Source of the DNA: Moritella yayanosii
GTDB lineage: Bacteria > Pseudomonadota > Gammaproteobacteria > Enterobacterales > Moritellaceae
Assembly (NCBI RefSeq): GCF_900465055.1
Contig: NZ_LS483250.1
Location: 2,480,001 to 2,544,000, forward strand
Direction of reading: 5' to 3'
Length of the DNA stretch: 64,000 nucleotides
A model generated the notes under the pieces. It saw nothing but the letters and a program-made list of their open reading frames with translations. It ran no database searches and was not told the origin of the DNA. This document shows, in pieces, positions 7,583 through 16,180 of this stretch (the stretch's first letter is position 1; each line of letters begins with the position of its first letter). The position numbers and the translations under genes are program-made.

Positions 7583-9175
7583 CTATTTTTTAGCCTCTGA
7601 AAAGTATGCATTTAAAAACGCATCAAAATCAAGCGTATCAGCAGCTTCAATCTGCTGTTGTTGGGCAACCGACTGCTGCTGCATCTGCGCAAAGTAAACA
7701 TCATCCCAATGTCCATAATCCGTTGCTAATAATTCTGCTTTATACTTATTGGCCAAGTTTAAAATAAAATCATTATGCTCTAAACCCTGTTCTTTCATTA
7801 TAGTCAGAACTTGGCCGGACAGCAGCGCTTGCGGATCACAGATCAGCGCTTGCTGTTCACTCACCGCGTCAGCAAAATTACTCGCTGCAGTATCGGTGGC
7901 AAGTTGCGCACCATCTAATAACTGGGCAACTTGTTGCACTTGCGCTAATACATCGCTAGCAATATCGGTAAGTACCTGCTGTTTACCTTTTAATTCTAAT
8001 GTTAAGCCTGGTTTACGCCCTTTCATCACCACTTTGGTACTGTTATCACGACATACCGCCATTTCATCAGCCGTCATCGGCGCTGAAGGTTGTAGTGCCA
8101 TCCAAACGATCAGACTGTCTAATACCGACATTTGTGCTGTCGTAATACCCGTTGCGGTAAATGGGTTAATATCCAAAGAACGGATCTCAATATACTCAAT
8201 ACCCCGAGCCGCTAATGCTTCCGAAGGTTTTTCATTGAGTTTAGCCACACGCTTAGGTCGGATCGGTGCGTACAGTTCGTTTTCAATCTGCAGAACATTG
8301 TCATTAAGCTGACGATATTCCCCATCAACTTTAATACCAATATTGGCAAACTCTGGCGCCTTGGTTTTAATCGCTTTTTGCAAACTGTCGGTATAGTTAT
8401 CTAAGGTATTATGGCAAATAACCAGTTCGTCTTGGGCATTATTGGTATAACCTAAATCACTCATGCGCAATGATGTGGCATACGGCATATATAACGTATC
8501 TTCACCCAGAGATGAAAATGGCGTTTGCTTTTCTACCGGCAAGAATGAACGGTTTAATGCTGGCGACGCACCAAATAAATAAGGTACTAACCAACCAAAG
8601 CGGTAAAAATTACGGATCAATCCCATATAACTATGAGAAATGAAATCTTGCAGTTCGCCGGTTTCACCTTTTAGATCATAAAGCGTTTGCCAAAATGGAA
8701 CAGGCAATGACACATTATAATGCAGACCAGAAATGATTTGCATACTACTGCCATAACGGTGCTTTAAACCGATGCGGTAAGTGTGCTTCATTTTCCCGGT
8801 ATTTGAGGTACCGTATTTAGCTAATGGGATTGCATCTACATCATTAACCTGACACGGCATGCTTGACGGCCAGAATAGCTCTCCATCAAGGTTTTTTACT
8901 ACGTGACGATGAATATCACTCAACTGCTGCTGGGCTGTCGCGGCGCTATCGCTAACCGGGGTAATAAATTCGAGTAAGCTTTCAGAATAGTCTGTGGTAA
9001 TGTGCTGATGACTTAATGCCGAACCAAACGCTGCAGGGTGGTCATTCTGAGATAAATCCCCTGCTTCATTGACGCGTAAACACTCTCGTTCTATGCCACG
9101 AGTAATACCGTTTAAGGACTGTATATTGCTTGGCTCTGATAATTTTGAAATCAGAGATTCAAATGTAACGTTCAA
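7583..9175 (-). CDS. gshA: Glutamate--cysteine ligase
   Basis: First and rate-limiting enzyme of glutathione synthesis, forming gamma-glutamylcysteine with ATP in the cytoplasm. It is 530 residues, close to the 518 of E. coli GshA. Family features include GITRGIERECLRV (about residues 22-34), the TDYSESLLEFITP segment, and MKHTYRIGLKHRYGSSMQIISG in the middle, followed by the SGLHYNVS motif. Its neighbour luxS repeats the E. coli order. Its stop codon abuts the T-run of the plus-strand terminator of small RNA candidate B, so the gshA transcript reads through the antisense of both RNAs into luxS. Confidence 0.96.
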   Translation of the reverse strand: MNVTFESLISKLSEPSNIQSLNGITRGIERECLRVNEAGDLSQNDHPAAFGSALSHQHITTDYSESLLEFITPVSDSAATAQQQLSDIHRHVVKNLDGELFWPSSMPCQVNDVDAIPLAKYGTSNTGKMKHTYRIGLKHRYGSSMQIISGLHYNVSLPVPFWQTLYDLKGETGELQDFISHSYMGLIRNFYRFGWLVPYLFGASPALNRSFLPVEKQTPFSSLGEDTLYMPYATSLRMSDLGYTNNAQDELVICHNTLDNYTDSLQKAIKTKAPEFANIGIKVDGEYRQLNDNVLQIENELYAPIRPKRVAKLNEKPSEALAARGIEYIEIRSLDINPFTATGITTAQMSVLDSLIVWMALQPSAPMTADEMAVCRDNSTKVVMKGRKPGLTLELKGKQQVLTDIASDVLAQVQQVAQLLDGAQLATDTAASNFADAVSEQQALICDPQALLSGQVLTIMKEQGLEHNDFILNLANKYKAELLATDYGHWDDVYFAQMQQQSVAQQQQIEAADTLDFDAFLNAYFSEAKK

Positions 9176-9262
9176 ATTAAATCCACCAATGAACTATATA
9201 AAAGTAGCACCTTAAAAATTGCGCGATCTGTGAGGCAATTTTTAAGGTTAATTTCAAGTCTA

Positions 9263-12142
9263 TTATTTATCTAACAGATCAAAAATTTGAATATTTAAAC
9301 CAAAGTCTTGAACCTGTTTTTCAATCAACTGACGATCACCGACCACAATAACAGAAAATTTATCGCTAGATAAGTAAGTCTTTGCCAATGCCTGAATTTC
9401 AGACTTATCCATGGCTTGAATAATAGCAGCTTGCTGCTCAACAAAATCCGGAGATAAGTCCAATAACAACAGCTGCATTAAGAAGTTAGACTTCTGTGCA
9501 GGCGTTTCATAAGACAGTGCTTCTTGTTGTGATATTGCACTCTTCATATAAGCTAACTCAGAATCTGTAATACCATGTTCGGTATAATTTTTTAATTCTA
9601 TTAGTGTTTCTTTAATGGCATCACCAGTCACTTCTGCCCGAACATCTGCCGAAGCAGAGAAATAGCCGAATTCACGATCAGCATAAAATCCGGTACTGGC
9701 GCCGTATGTATACCCTTTATCTTCACGCAAGTTCTGATTTAAGCGGCTATTAAAATTACCGCCTAGATTAAAGTTCATCAGGTTGGCTTTAAAGAAATCC
9801 CCAGTTACATCATAAGAGATTGCTGGTGATACGACTTTAATTACCGATTGTACTGCATCGGGCTTATCCACAATATACAAGGTATTTGGTTGCCATAGCG
9901 GTGCTTTTGCCAGGGCAGGATAAGTCACGGCAGGTAATCGCGCGCCTTGTTGTAAGAAACCTAACAACTTCGTTATCGCCACTTCACTGACATCACCAAC
10001 CACTACGATTTTCGCTGCTGCCAAATTATAATACTGCTGATAATAAGCAAGTACATCATCGGGGGTCAACGTTGCTTGGTTTTTTAACGTACCCGAAGAT
10101 GGGTTACCAGTAACACGTTCTTCACCGTACAAGATACGCTGCGTCGCTAACTGCCCTAACCAACCCACACGTTGTTGATTTTGTAATGATGCCTGTCTTG
10201 ATTGTGCTTTAATACGGGTGAAATCAGCATCAATAAAACCGGGGTTAAATAATTTTTCTTCTAATATAGCCAGTGTTGCGGGCAAGTTTTTAGATAAACT
10301 ATTTACACTGATAGTCGTACCATACAAGCCTGCTGAGAAGTTAATACTACTGCCTAATGATTGCAGCTGATCATTGAGTTCTGCCGAACTATGTAACGCG
10401 GTAGATTGATTCATCATCGCCGCCGTTAACTTAGCAATACCTAGCTTATCTAAGCTTTCAACACGGCGCCCGCCTTTCAAGTTGATCTGTATACTCACGG
10501 TTGGGGTTTCATCGTATACCGTACCAAGTACTTGAATGTCATTCGCAAGTGATTGACGCCATAACGTCGGTAATGTTTGCTGTGGGTTGCTCCCCACCTT
10601 TGGCATAACCGAGCGATCAAAGTTATCTTGGGTAATACGCTCAGCAAGTATTTCAGCTGACGGCAGCGTGAGCTTATCTATATTTCGCGGCGCAGGAGTG
10701 AATGTCGGTTCGTGAGCGATATATTGTAATTGCCCTTTTGGTACCACACTCATAATTACTTTCGGCTTGTTTTCGAGGTATTTCTGGTACCCAGCCACCC
10801 CTTCTTCAGCACGCATATGCTTAAAAACCGACAACCCTTTGGTTAAATAATTAGGATCATTCATTAAGGTTTCCCCTAACGCCAGTTCCTTGGCTTTACC
10901 TGCTACGCTCTGCATACCAAATATCGTTGAGCTTTCAATAATCGAACGCAAGCGGGTCACTTCAGAGTCAGCAATACCTTGTTCTGCTAACATCTTAATC
11001 GATGCATTGATCTTATCTAGCAGGGGAGCAAGTGCCATGCCTTTGGCCGGATTAGGCTGAGTATAGATATCAAAGGTACAGCTCAGTTCACTGCAACTGT
11101 GATAGGCCGCTACACTGGTGGCATAGCCCGTTTCGACCAGAGCTTTATATAACACCGAGTTTTTACCACCGCCCAGCGCGTAGGCAAATAAATCCAGTGG
11201 TGCTTCATCTTCATGCCCCATATATACCGTTGGGTAGCTAATATACAGCATTGGCTGAGGTACGTTATCTTCTAAGGTGATATAACGATCGCGATCCAGA
11301 CTCACTGGCACAGGAACGACGTCTTTCACCTCCGGACCTTTAGGTATACTGGCAAAATATTTATTCACCCAGGCTAAGGTATCTGTTTTATCAAATTTAC
11401 CCGCGACCGTTAATGTGGCGTTGTTTGGGCCATACCAACGTAAGAAAAACTGTTTTAAATCATTTACATCAACACGGTCCAAATCTTCAACATAACCAAT
11501 CGGTTGCCAAGAGTAAGGGTGATCTCGTGGGTATAAAGCTTCACCAACGCGTTCGCCAAGTAAACCATAAGGGCGATTATCAACACGTTGTGAGCGCTCG
11601 TTCTTAACGGTTGCACGTTGAATTTCAAACTTACGCTGGTCAACCGCATCTAATAAAAACCCCATGCGATCGGCTTCTAGCCAGAGCATCTTTTCTAATT
11701 GATTCGCCGGCACGGTTTGATAATAATTAGTCCGGTCTTGATTGGTACTGCCATTCATCGACCCGCCAGCTTCATTGACGATTTTAAAATGTTGCTGATC
11801 GCCAACATTTTTGCTGCCTTGGAACATCATATGCTCGAAAAAATGTGCAAATCCTGATTTTCCCAGTTCTTCACGTGCCGAGCCAACATGGTAGGTCATA
11901 TCAATATAAGTCAAAGGATCGGAATTATCTTCATGTAAAATAACCGTAAGACCATTGCTTAACAGATATTTTTCATAAGGAATTAACAAGCTACCCGGTG
12001 TTTTATCTTGCTTATCAACAAGGGTGATGCCTGCTGGTAATGCCGCGACATCAGTATCTTTATCTAATAATGAACACCCACTCAGCAGCATTATTGCAGA
12101 GCTCAGCACTACCGCACTATAAAAAGCATTAACACGCATCAA
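9263..12142 (-). CDS. M16-family zinc metallopeptidase lipoprotein
   Basis: A 959-residue, two-unit pitrilysin-type (M16) peptidase. The N-terminus is a lipoprotein signal with LSGC at residues 20-23, so it should sit on the periplasmic face of a membrane. The first unit carries the inverted zinc motif HFFEH (residues 100-104), with the distal glutamate in VKNERSQR about 75 residues later. The second unit, from about residue 520, lacks the motif, the usual pattern for long M16 proteins where the C-terminal half is non-catalytic. A second ATG one codon inside is an equal start choice. The substrate is unknown; the family degrades peptides. It lies 87 bases upstream of gshA on the same strand. 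Confidence 0.9.
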   Translation of the reverse strand: MMRVNAFYSAVVLSSAIMLLSGCSLLDKDTDVAALPAGITLVDKQDKTPGSLLIPYEKYLLSNGLTVILHEDNSDPLTYIDMTYHVGSAREELGKSGFAHFFEHMMFQGSKNVGDQQHFKIVNEAGGSMNGSTNQDRTNYYQTVPANQLEKMLWLEADRMGFLLDAVDQRKFEIQRATVKNERSQRVDNRPYGLLGERVGEALYPRDHPYSWQPIGYVEDLDRVDVNDLKQFFLRWYGPNNATLTVAGKFDKTDTLAWVNKYFASIPKGPEVKDVVPVPVSLDRDRYITLEDNVPQPMLYISYPTVYMGHEDEAPLDLFAYALGGGKNSVLYKALVETGYATSVAAYHSCSELSCTFDIYTQPNPAKGMALAPLLDKINASIKMLAEQGIADSEVTRLRSIIESSTIFGMQSVAGKAKELALGETLMNDPNYLTKGLSVFKHMRAEEGVAGYQKYLENKPKVIMSVVPKGQLQYIAHEPTFTPAPRNIDKLTLPSAEILAERITQDNFDRSVMPKVGSNPQQTLPTLWRQSLANDIQVLGTVYDETPTVSIQINLKGGRRVESLDKLGIAKLTAAMMNQSTALHSSAELNDQLQSLGSSINFSAGLYGTTISVNSLSKNLPATLAILEEKLFNPGFIDADFTRIKAQSRQASLQNQQRVGWLGQLATQRILYGEERVTGNPSSGTLKNQATLTPDDVLAYYQQYYNLAAAKIVVVGDVSEVAITKLLGFLQQGARLPAVTYPALAKAPLWQPNTLYIVDKPDAVQSVIKVVSPAISYDVTGDFFKANLMNFNLGGNFNSRLNQNLREDKGYTYGASTGFYADREFGYFSASADVRAEVTGDAIKETLIELKNYTEHGITDSELAYMKSAISQQEALSYETPAQKSNFLMQLLLLDLSPDFVEQQAAIIQAMDKSEIQALAKTYLSSDKFSVIVVGDRQLIEKQVQDFGLNIQIFDLLDK

Positions 12143-12185
12143 ACATTCCCCGTCCGTTTAAAATTAAATATATATATTAAAGTCA

Positions 12186-12605
12186 TTAGCTAACTGCACT
12201 CATAAACCAGATCAAAATGGCATAACGAATTGATTTACCAAACGTGATAGCGATAAAAGCAAGCAGCGGATTTACACGTAGCCAACCCGCTAATAAACAA
12301 AAGATATCACCAATAATAGGCAACCAACTAAATAATAAACTACTCCAACCCCAACGCTGGATCACATCATGCACACGCTGGTAGTGCTTATTGACTGAAA
12401 AATCGATTGGTTTTTTTGCATGAATGAAATACCCCATATAAAAAGTGAGGATAGATCCTAAAACATTGCCACTGGTGGCCATCACAAAAAGTTGCCAATA
12501 TGACCATGAACCTTCAACCAGCATCGCGGTTAATAATATTTCCGAACTTCCAGGTAAAATGGTCGCTGACGTAAAACTACTAAAAAATAATAACCAAAGA
12601 CCCAT
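12186..12605 (-). CDS. YqaA-family inner-membrane protein
   Basis: A 139-residue membrane protein with about four hydrophobic segments. It matches the small YqaA branch of the DedA/SNARE-associated family: an N-terminal SATILPGSSEILL segment and GWSSLLFSWLPIIGDIFCLLAGWLR in the second half, the proline and glycine-aspartate pattern of that family. DedA relatives are linked to lipid-carrier or phospholipid translocation, but a role for this branch is not established. It lies just upstream of the M16 peptidase gene with a 43-base gap and may share its transcript. Confidence 0.8.
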   Translation of the reverse strand: MGLWLLFFSSFTSATILPGSSEILLTAMLVEGSWSYWQLFVMATSGNVLGSILTFYMGYFIHAKKPIDFSVNKHYQRVHDVIQRWGWSSLLFSWLPIIGDIFCLLAGWLRVNPLLAFIAITFGKSIRYAILIWFMSAVS

Positions 12606-12847
12606 TTAATCCTCTAAATTCATTCACTCACTCACAGCATGTCCAGCAAGAGCATTAAGTCACACTATATATTTAAGTTCGACGTATAATCAAAGTTAGG
12701 CATGTTAATATCATGGCTTAATGGCCTTAACGACACATTTAATATCTAACAAAAATGCCAATATTAACCGTTTCATTAAAAGAGGTAGGACAGTTTAGCC
12801 TCTATATAATTCAATAAACAGTAATAAATCACGACATTGAGGAACTT

Positions 12848-13015
12848 ATGTTTAAATTTTTTCTATTGCCTTTACTGCTAAGCATCTTATGGTTTGCTTT
12901 CCTGCAATACAATGACAGGACCATCCAACAAGGTAAAAAGGGCTTTCTCTATATTATTGGCGGCACGACAACCCTGATCGCATTTTTCAGCTTGATGATA
13001 TTTTTAACTCAATAA
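12848..13015 (+). CDS. Small two-helix membrane protein (55 residues), function unknown
   Basis: A short frame from ATG 12848 to TAA 13015, preceded by GAGG with a good spacing of six to seven bases. The product starts MFKFFLLPLLLSILWFAFL, a hydrophobic helix. A polar turn with QYNDRTIQQGKKG follows, then a second hydrophobic helix with FLYIIGG and AFFSLMIFL, ending TQ. This helix-charged loop-helix layout is that of a small integral membrane protein. I do not recognise a family. The flanking 12606-12847 and 13016-13277 hold no other gene I can see. Confidence 0.65.
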   Translation: MFKFFLLPLLLSILWFAFLQYNDRTIQQGKKGFLYIIGGTTTLIAFFSLMIFLTQ

Positions 13016-13277
13016 CTACCGTATTCAAAGCAGCCCAACTCTTAACTGCTACCTAATTCCACCTCAATTAGATGCACAAAGTCGATAGTCCGCTATAAAA
13101 TGCTTATTTAATCATACAAGCATGATCTTACATTTAAACATAATAAAATTGGAACCAGTTCGCAATCTAAGTGAAGAAGCATAGATCTGAGGTCAAAATA
13201 AGAATAGAGTAATTACTCTATCTTATTTACCCAACTAAATATTGCAACTGATAACATTGCAATAATAAGGAATAACT

Positions 13278-14084
13278 ATGACTGAAAAACTCAGTATTGG
13301 TGATGTTGATGTGCTGATAGAAGGCACAGGAAAAGAAACGATTGTGATGATCCATGGTTGGCCAGATACTTATCGAATATGGGATGCTCAGGTTGCCGCA
13401 TTAAAAGACACTTACCGTTGTGTGCGCTTTACCCTGCCTGGTTACGCTACCGATAAACCACGTAAGTATTATGATCTTGAAGATATAATTAAGACTATTG
13501 ATGCTGTTGTCAGTCAAGTGGGAGCGGGAAAACCAGTGACCTTGTTGATACATGACTGGGGCAGTTTTTTCGGTTTCCAATATTATATGCGTAATAAATC
13601 TAAAGTAAGTAAAATTATCAGTATTGATATCGGCGATGCAGGTTCTCCCGACCATGTGCTCTCCAACAAAGCTAAAGCCTTTATGTTTGCCTATCAAATG
13701 TGGCTGGCAGCAGCTTGGAAAATAGGAGGGTCCATCGGTGATAAGATGACTCGTAAGATGGCGAAGGCATTAAATGCACCTGGCGATCCTGCGAGCATCA
13801 CCTCAGCGATGACCTATTCCTACTACTGGAAATGGAGTCATACACTCACAGGACGTCCGTTAGGAAATCTGCCCATCGACATCACTTGTCCGCTGCTGTT
13901 TGTTTACGGTAAAAATAAACCGGGTATGTTCCATTCTCAACATTGGGAACAAAAAATAGCGGCAATTCCAGGCAATAAAGTAGTCGCGTTTGATACCCGT
14001 CACTGGGTAATGACAGAGCAACCGGAGGCATTTAATCAGCTGACAATAGACTGGTTAAAGAGTCATCAGCACGAGCAAATTTAA
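13278..14084 (+). CDS. Alpha/beta hydrolase, epoxide hydrolase / dehalogenase type
   Basis: A 268-residue alpha/beta-hydrolase fold enzyme. HGWPD at residues 26-30 supplies the oxyanion-hole HG motif. The nucleophile elbow is HDWGSFFG, with Asp93 in place of the usual serine; an aspartate nucleophile after His and before Trp-Gly is typical of epoxide hydrolases and haloalkane dehalogenases. The general base is probably the histidine in DTRHWVMTEQP near the C-terminus. A helical cap lies between about residues 125 and 200. The substrate cannot be told. The ATG has an AAGGAATAACT ribosome site. It stands alone, convergent with DoxX. Confidence 0.82.
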   Translation: MTEKLSIGDVDVLIEGTGKETIVMIHGWPDTYRIWDAQVAALKDTYRCVRFTLPGYATDKPRKYYDLEDIIKTIDAVVSQVGAGKPVTLLIHDWGSFFGFQYYMRNKSKVSKIISIDIGDAGSPDHVLSNKAKAFMFAYQMWLAAAWKIGGSIGDKMTRKMAKALNAPGDPASITSAMTYSYYWKWSHTLTGRPLGNLPIDITCPLLFVYGKNKPGMFHSQHWEQKIAAIPGNKVVAFDTRHWVMTEQPEAFNQLTIDWLKSHQHEQI

Positions 14085-14176
14085 CGGCCATTTTAGCACC
14101 AACGCGGAATTAATCTTTACAATCCATAGTTTCGCGCCTTTCATCTCAAGTTAGCAACCCGCGCTTAAGTGGGGCA

Positions 14177-14587
14177 TTACGTACCCGCACTGTCTTTTTT
14201 ACGATTATCCAAAGCAAAAGCCCCCGCCCCGTGCGCAACCAAGATTAAAAAACCACCACCCAGCGCAATATTTTTGGAAAACATGATCATCTGCATGGTA
14301 TCACTAAAATCGACATGGAATATCACCGCAGTCAATACACAAAAACCCGCTAAGGCAAAAGCCGCTATCCGGGTATGATAACCTAGGATAACCGCCAAAC
14401 CACCACCAAACTCGGTAATGATAACCAAAGGTAGCAATATAGCCGGAACGCCCATGGCGACCATATAGTCAGCCGTGCCCGCATAAGAAAATATCTTTCC
14501 TAATCCAGCTTGCACGAATAAGATACCCATTAGAAAGCGACCAAGCGGCGCTGCGAACTTTTGAATGGTGAGTGTGAATTGAAGCAT
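14177..14587 (-). CDS. DoxX-family membrane protein
   Basis: A 136-residue protein with four predicted transmembrane helices and the DoxX-family pattern: GRFLMGILFVQAGLGKI near the N-terminus (about residues 16-32), ITEFGGGLAVILGY in the middle and FSKNIALGGGFLIL in the last helix. The family includes quinol oxidase-associated subunits and many proteins of unknown role; no specific function can be assigned. The gene is monocistronic and convergent with the hydrolase gene. Confidence 0.88.
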   Translation of the reverse strand: MLQFTLTIQKFAAPLGRFLMGILFVQAGLGKIFSYAGTADYMVAMGVPAILLPLVIITEFGGGLAVILGYHTRIAAFALAGFCVLTAVIFHVDFSDTMQMIMFSKNIALGGGFLILVAHGAGAFALDNRKKDSAGT

Positions 14588-14673
14588 GATAGACCGACCA
14601 ATAAAACAGGGTGTTTTCTAAGTCTAGCTCAATAATAGCAAGTGAAAATAATTGATGAGGTAAATTTCAGGTA

Positions 14674-14702
14674 TAAAAAAACCGCTATTACGCGGTTTTT
14701 TT
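14674..14702 (-). terminator. Terminator of the tRNA operon
   Basis: On the minus strand the stem AACCGC/GCGGTT (14692-14697 with 14680-14685) is followed by a run of T. It lies just after the last tRNA-Ser. Confidence 0.85.
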
Positions 14703-14709
14703 ATGTTAA

Positions 14710-14801
14710 TGGCGGAGAGGGAGAGATTCGAACTCTCGATGGGATTTAAAGCCCATACTCCCTTAGCAGGGGAGCGCCTTCGGCCACTCGGCCACCTCTC
14801 C
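14710..14801 (-). tRNA. tRNA-Ser (GCU)
   Basis: A 92-base class II tRNA with encoded CCA (TGG at 14710-14712 on the plus strand). The anticodon loop CTGCTAA gives anticodon GCU. It has a long variable arm. The T-stem is GAGAG/CTCTC, whereas the other serine copy at 15579-15670 has GAGGG/CCCTC. It is the last gene of the seven-tRNA unit. Confidence 0.97.
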
Positions 14802-14877
14802 ACACAAACCCTATTATTATGAAAAACATCGACAATGTAAAGACTTACACCGGAACAATTCATAATAATATAATAAA

Positions 14878-14954
14878 TGGTGCGGATGGGAGGAGTCGAA
14901 CCTCCGACCGCCTGGTTCGTAGCCAGGTACTCTATCCAGCTGAGCTACATCCGC
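14878..14954 (-). tRNA. tRNA-Arg (ACG), copy 1
   Basis: A 77-base tRNA including encoded CCA. Acceptor GCGGATG pairs with CATCCGC, discriminator A, and the anticodon loop CTACGAA gives anticodon ACG (read as ICG after deamination). All five copies are identical. Confidence 0.97.
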
Positions 14955-14978
14955 ACAAAAAATTATATTTAAAATAGA

Positions 14979-15055
14979 TGGTGCGGATGGGAGGAGTCGA
15001 ACCTCCGACCGCCTGGTTCGTAGCCAGGTACTCTATCCAGCTGAGCTACATCCGC
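14979..15055 (-). tRNA. tRNA-Arg (ACG), copy 2
   Basis: Identical to the other four arginine copies (anticodon ACG, encoded CCA). It forms the left end of a duplicated two-tRNA block. Confidence 0.97.
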
Positions 15056-15135
15056 ACATATTCTATTTTAATAACTTGTTTTATTTTACCGTTTAACGAA
15101 TTAAACAATAAAAATTAAATTGTGATTTGAACAAA

Positions 15136-15212
15136 TGGTGCGGATGGGAGGAGTCGAACCTCCGACCGCCTGGTTCGTAGCCAGGTACTCTATCCAGCTG
15201 AGCTACATCCGC
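15136..15212 (-). tRNA. tRNA-Arg (ACG), copy 3
   Basis: Identical to the other arginine copies (anticodon ACG, encoded CCA). Right end of the first duplicated block. Confidence 0.97.
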
Positions 15213-15260
15213 ACATGATTTATTCTGTTGTTTGCCGAGCAAACGTTGTGTTAAAACCAA

Positions 15261-15337
15261 TGGTGCGGATGGGAGGAGTCGAACCTCCGACCGCCTGGTT
15301 CGTAGCCAGGTACTCTATCCAGCTGAGCTACATCCGC
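15261..15337 (-). tRNA. tRNA-Arg (ACG), copy 4
   Basis: Identical to the other arginine copies (anticodon ACG, encoded CCA). Left end of the second duplicated block. Confidence 0.97.
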
Positions 15338-15417
15338 ACATATTCTATTTTAATAACTTGTTTTATTTTACCGTTTAACGAATTAAACAATAAAAATTAA
15401 ATTGTGATTTGAACAAA

Positions 15418-15494
15418 TGGTGCGGATGGGAGGAGTCGAACCTCCGACCGCCTGGTTCGTAGCCAGGTACTCTATCCAGCTGAGCTACATCCGC
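15418..15494 (-). tRNA. tRNA-Arg (ACG), copy 5
   Basis: Identical to the other arginine copies (anticodon ACG, encoded CCA). Transcribed second in the unit, after tRNA-Ser. Confidence 0.97.
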
Positions 15495-15576
15495 ATACAA
15501 TTATTTCTTCCAACGACCAAAAAGCTGACCAAAACACTATAACACATTTTTCAACATGTGATAGACGCTGGACAAC

Positions 15577-15670
<94 letters not shown>

Positions 15671-15685
15671 GTGTTGTTGGCGCTC

Positions 15686-15713
15686 ATGATACGGACACTG
15701 GAAAATAAGTCAA
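15686..15713 (-). promoter_or_regulatory. Promoter of the tRNA operon
   Basis: On the minus strand TTGACT (15713-15708) and TATCAT (15691-15686) are separated by 16 bases. A GC-rich GAGCGCC discriminator follows, as expected for a stringently controlled stable-RNA promoter, 15 bases before the first tRNA-Ser. Confidence 0.75.
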
Positions 15714-15813
15714 ATATTAATTAACTGCACTTGAGTAACTGTTTAAGTTTCAAACAACAGAACTACTATTACAGCAAAAATAGAATGCAAAATCCCAAAA
15801 TAGTCAAAACAGA

Positions 15814-15842
15814 TAAAAAAAGGGCTTAGCAGCGCTAAACCC
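15814..15842 (-). terminator. csrA terminator
   Basis: Minus-strand stem GGGTTTAG/CTAAGCCC with a short loop, then seven T, 27 bases after the csrA stop. Confidence 0.85.
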
Positions 15843-15869
15843 AGTCTGTAATAATTTTATTATTCTACT

Positions 15870-16061
15870 TTAGAAGTTGCCTTCAGGGCTTTCGCCTTTT
15901 TCTGCTTGAATTCGCATGTAGATCTCTTCACGATGAACAGATATTTCTTTAGGCGCATTAACACCGATACGAACTTGATTTCCTTTCACACCTAAAACAG
16001 TAACAGTAACTTCATCACCAATCATAAGCGTTTCGCCAACACGGCGCGTCAATATTAGCAT
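15870..16061 (-). CDS. csrA: Carbon storage regulator CsrA
   Basis: Small RNA-binding homodimer that binds GGA-containing leaders and changes translation or stability of target mRNAs. The chosen ATG at 16061 gives 63 residues beginning [20 protein letters not shown], the invariant CsrA N-terminus; GAGG lies nine bases upstream and argues against a TTG five codons earlier. The second RNA-binding strand is in [17 protein letters not shown], and the C-terminus ends ESPEGNF. It lies between aspartokinase and the Ser/Arg tRNA unit, with its own terminator. The alaS...csrA-serV-arg order is conserved with E. coli, apart from the intervening aspartokinase. Confidence 0.97.
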   Translation of the reverse strand: MLILTRRVGETLMIGDEVTVTVLGVKGNQVRIGVNAPKEISVHREEIYMRIQAEKGESPEGNF

Positions 16062-16180
16062 TAATTTATTCCTCAACTAATTCATTATATTTTTGTTAAG
16101 CCGCTTATTATTCTATTAAAAGCTTCAATATAAAACAAGAAAAGAATAATAAGACTTAATTTGTTGTTAATTCACTCAGT

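Larger units (their letters stand above)
14979..15494. repeat. Tandem duplication of a two-tRNA block
   Basis: Bases 14979-15212 (tRNA-Arg, 80-base spacer, tRNA-Arg) are repeated without difference at 15261-15494, an offset of 282 bases. The spacer 15056-15135 is identical to 15338-15417, although spacers are not under tRNA constraint. The remaining spacers differ, so the copies arose by unequal crossing-over within tRNA genes. Confidence 0.9.

Noticed and set aside
16062-16076. Five-codon upstream extension of CsrA from TTG
   Set aside because: The ribosome site GAGG would be inside the extension; the canonical MLILTRR start fits.
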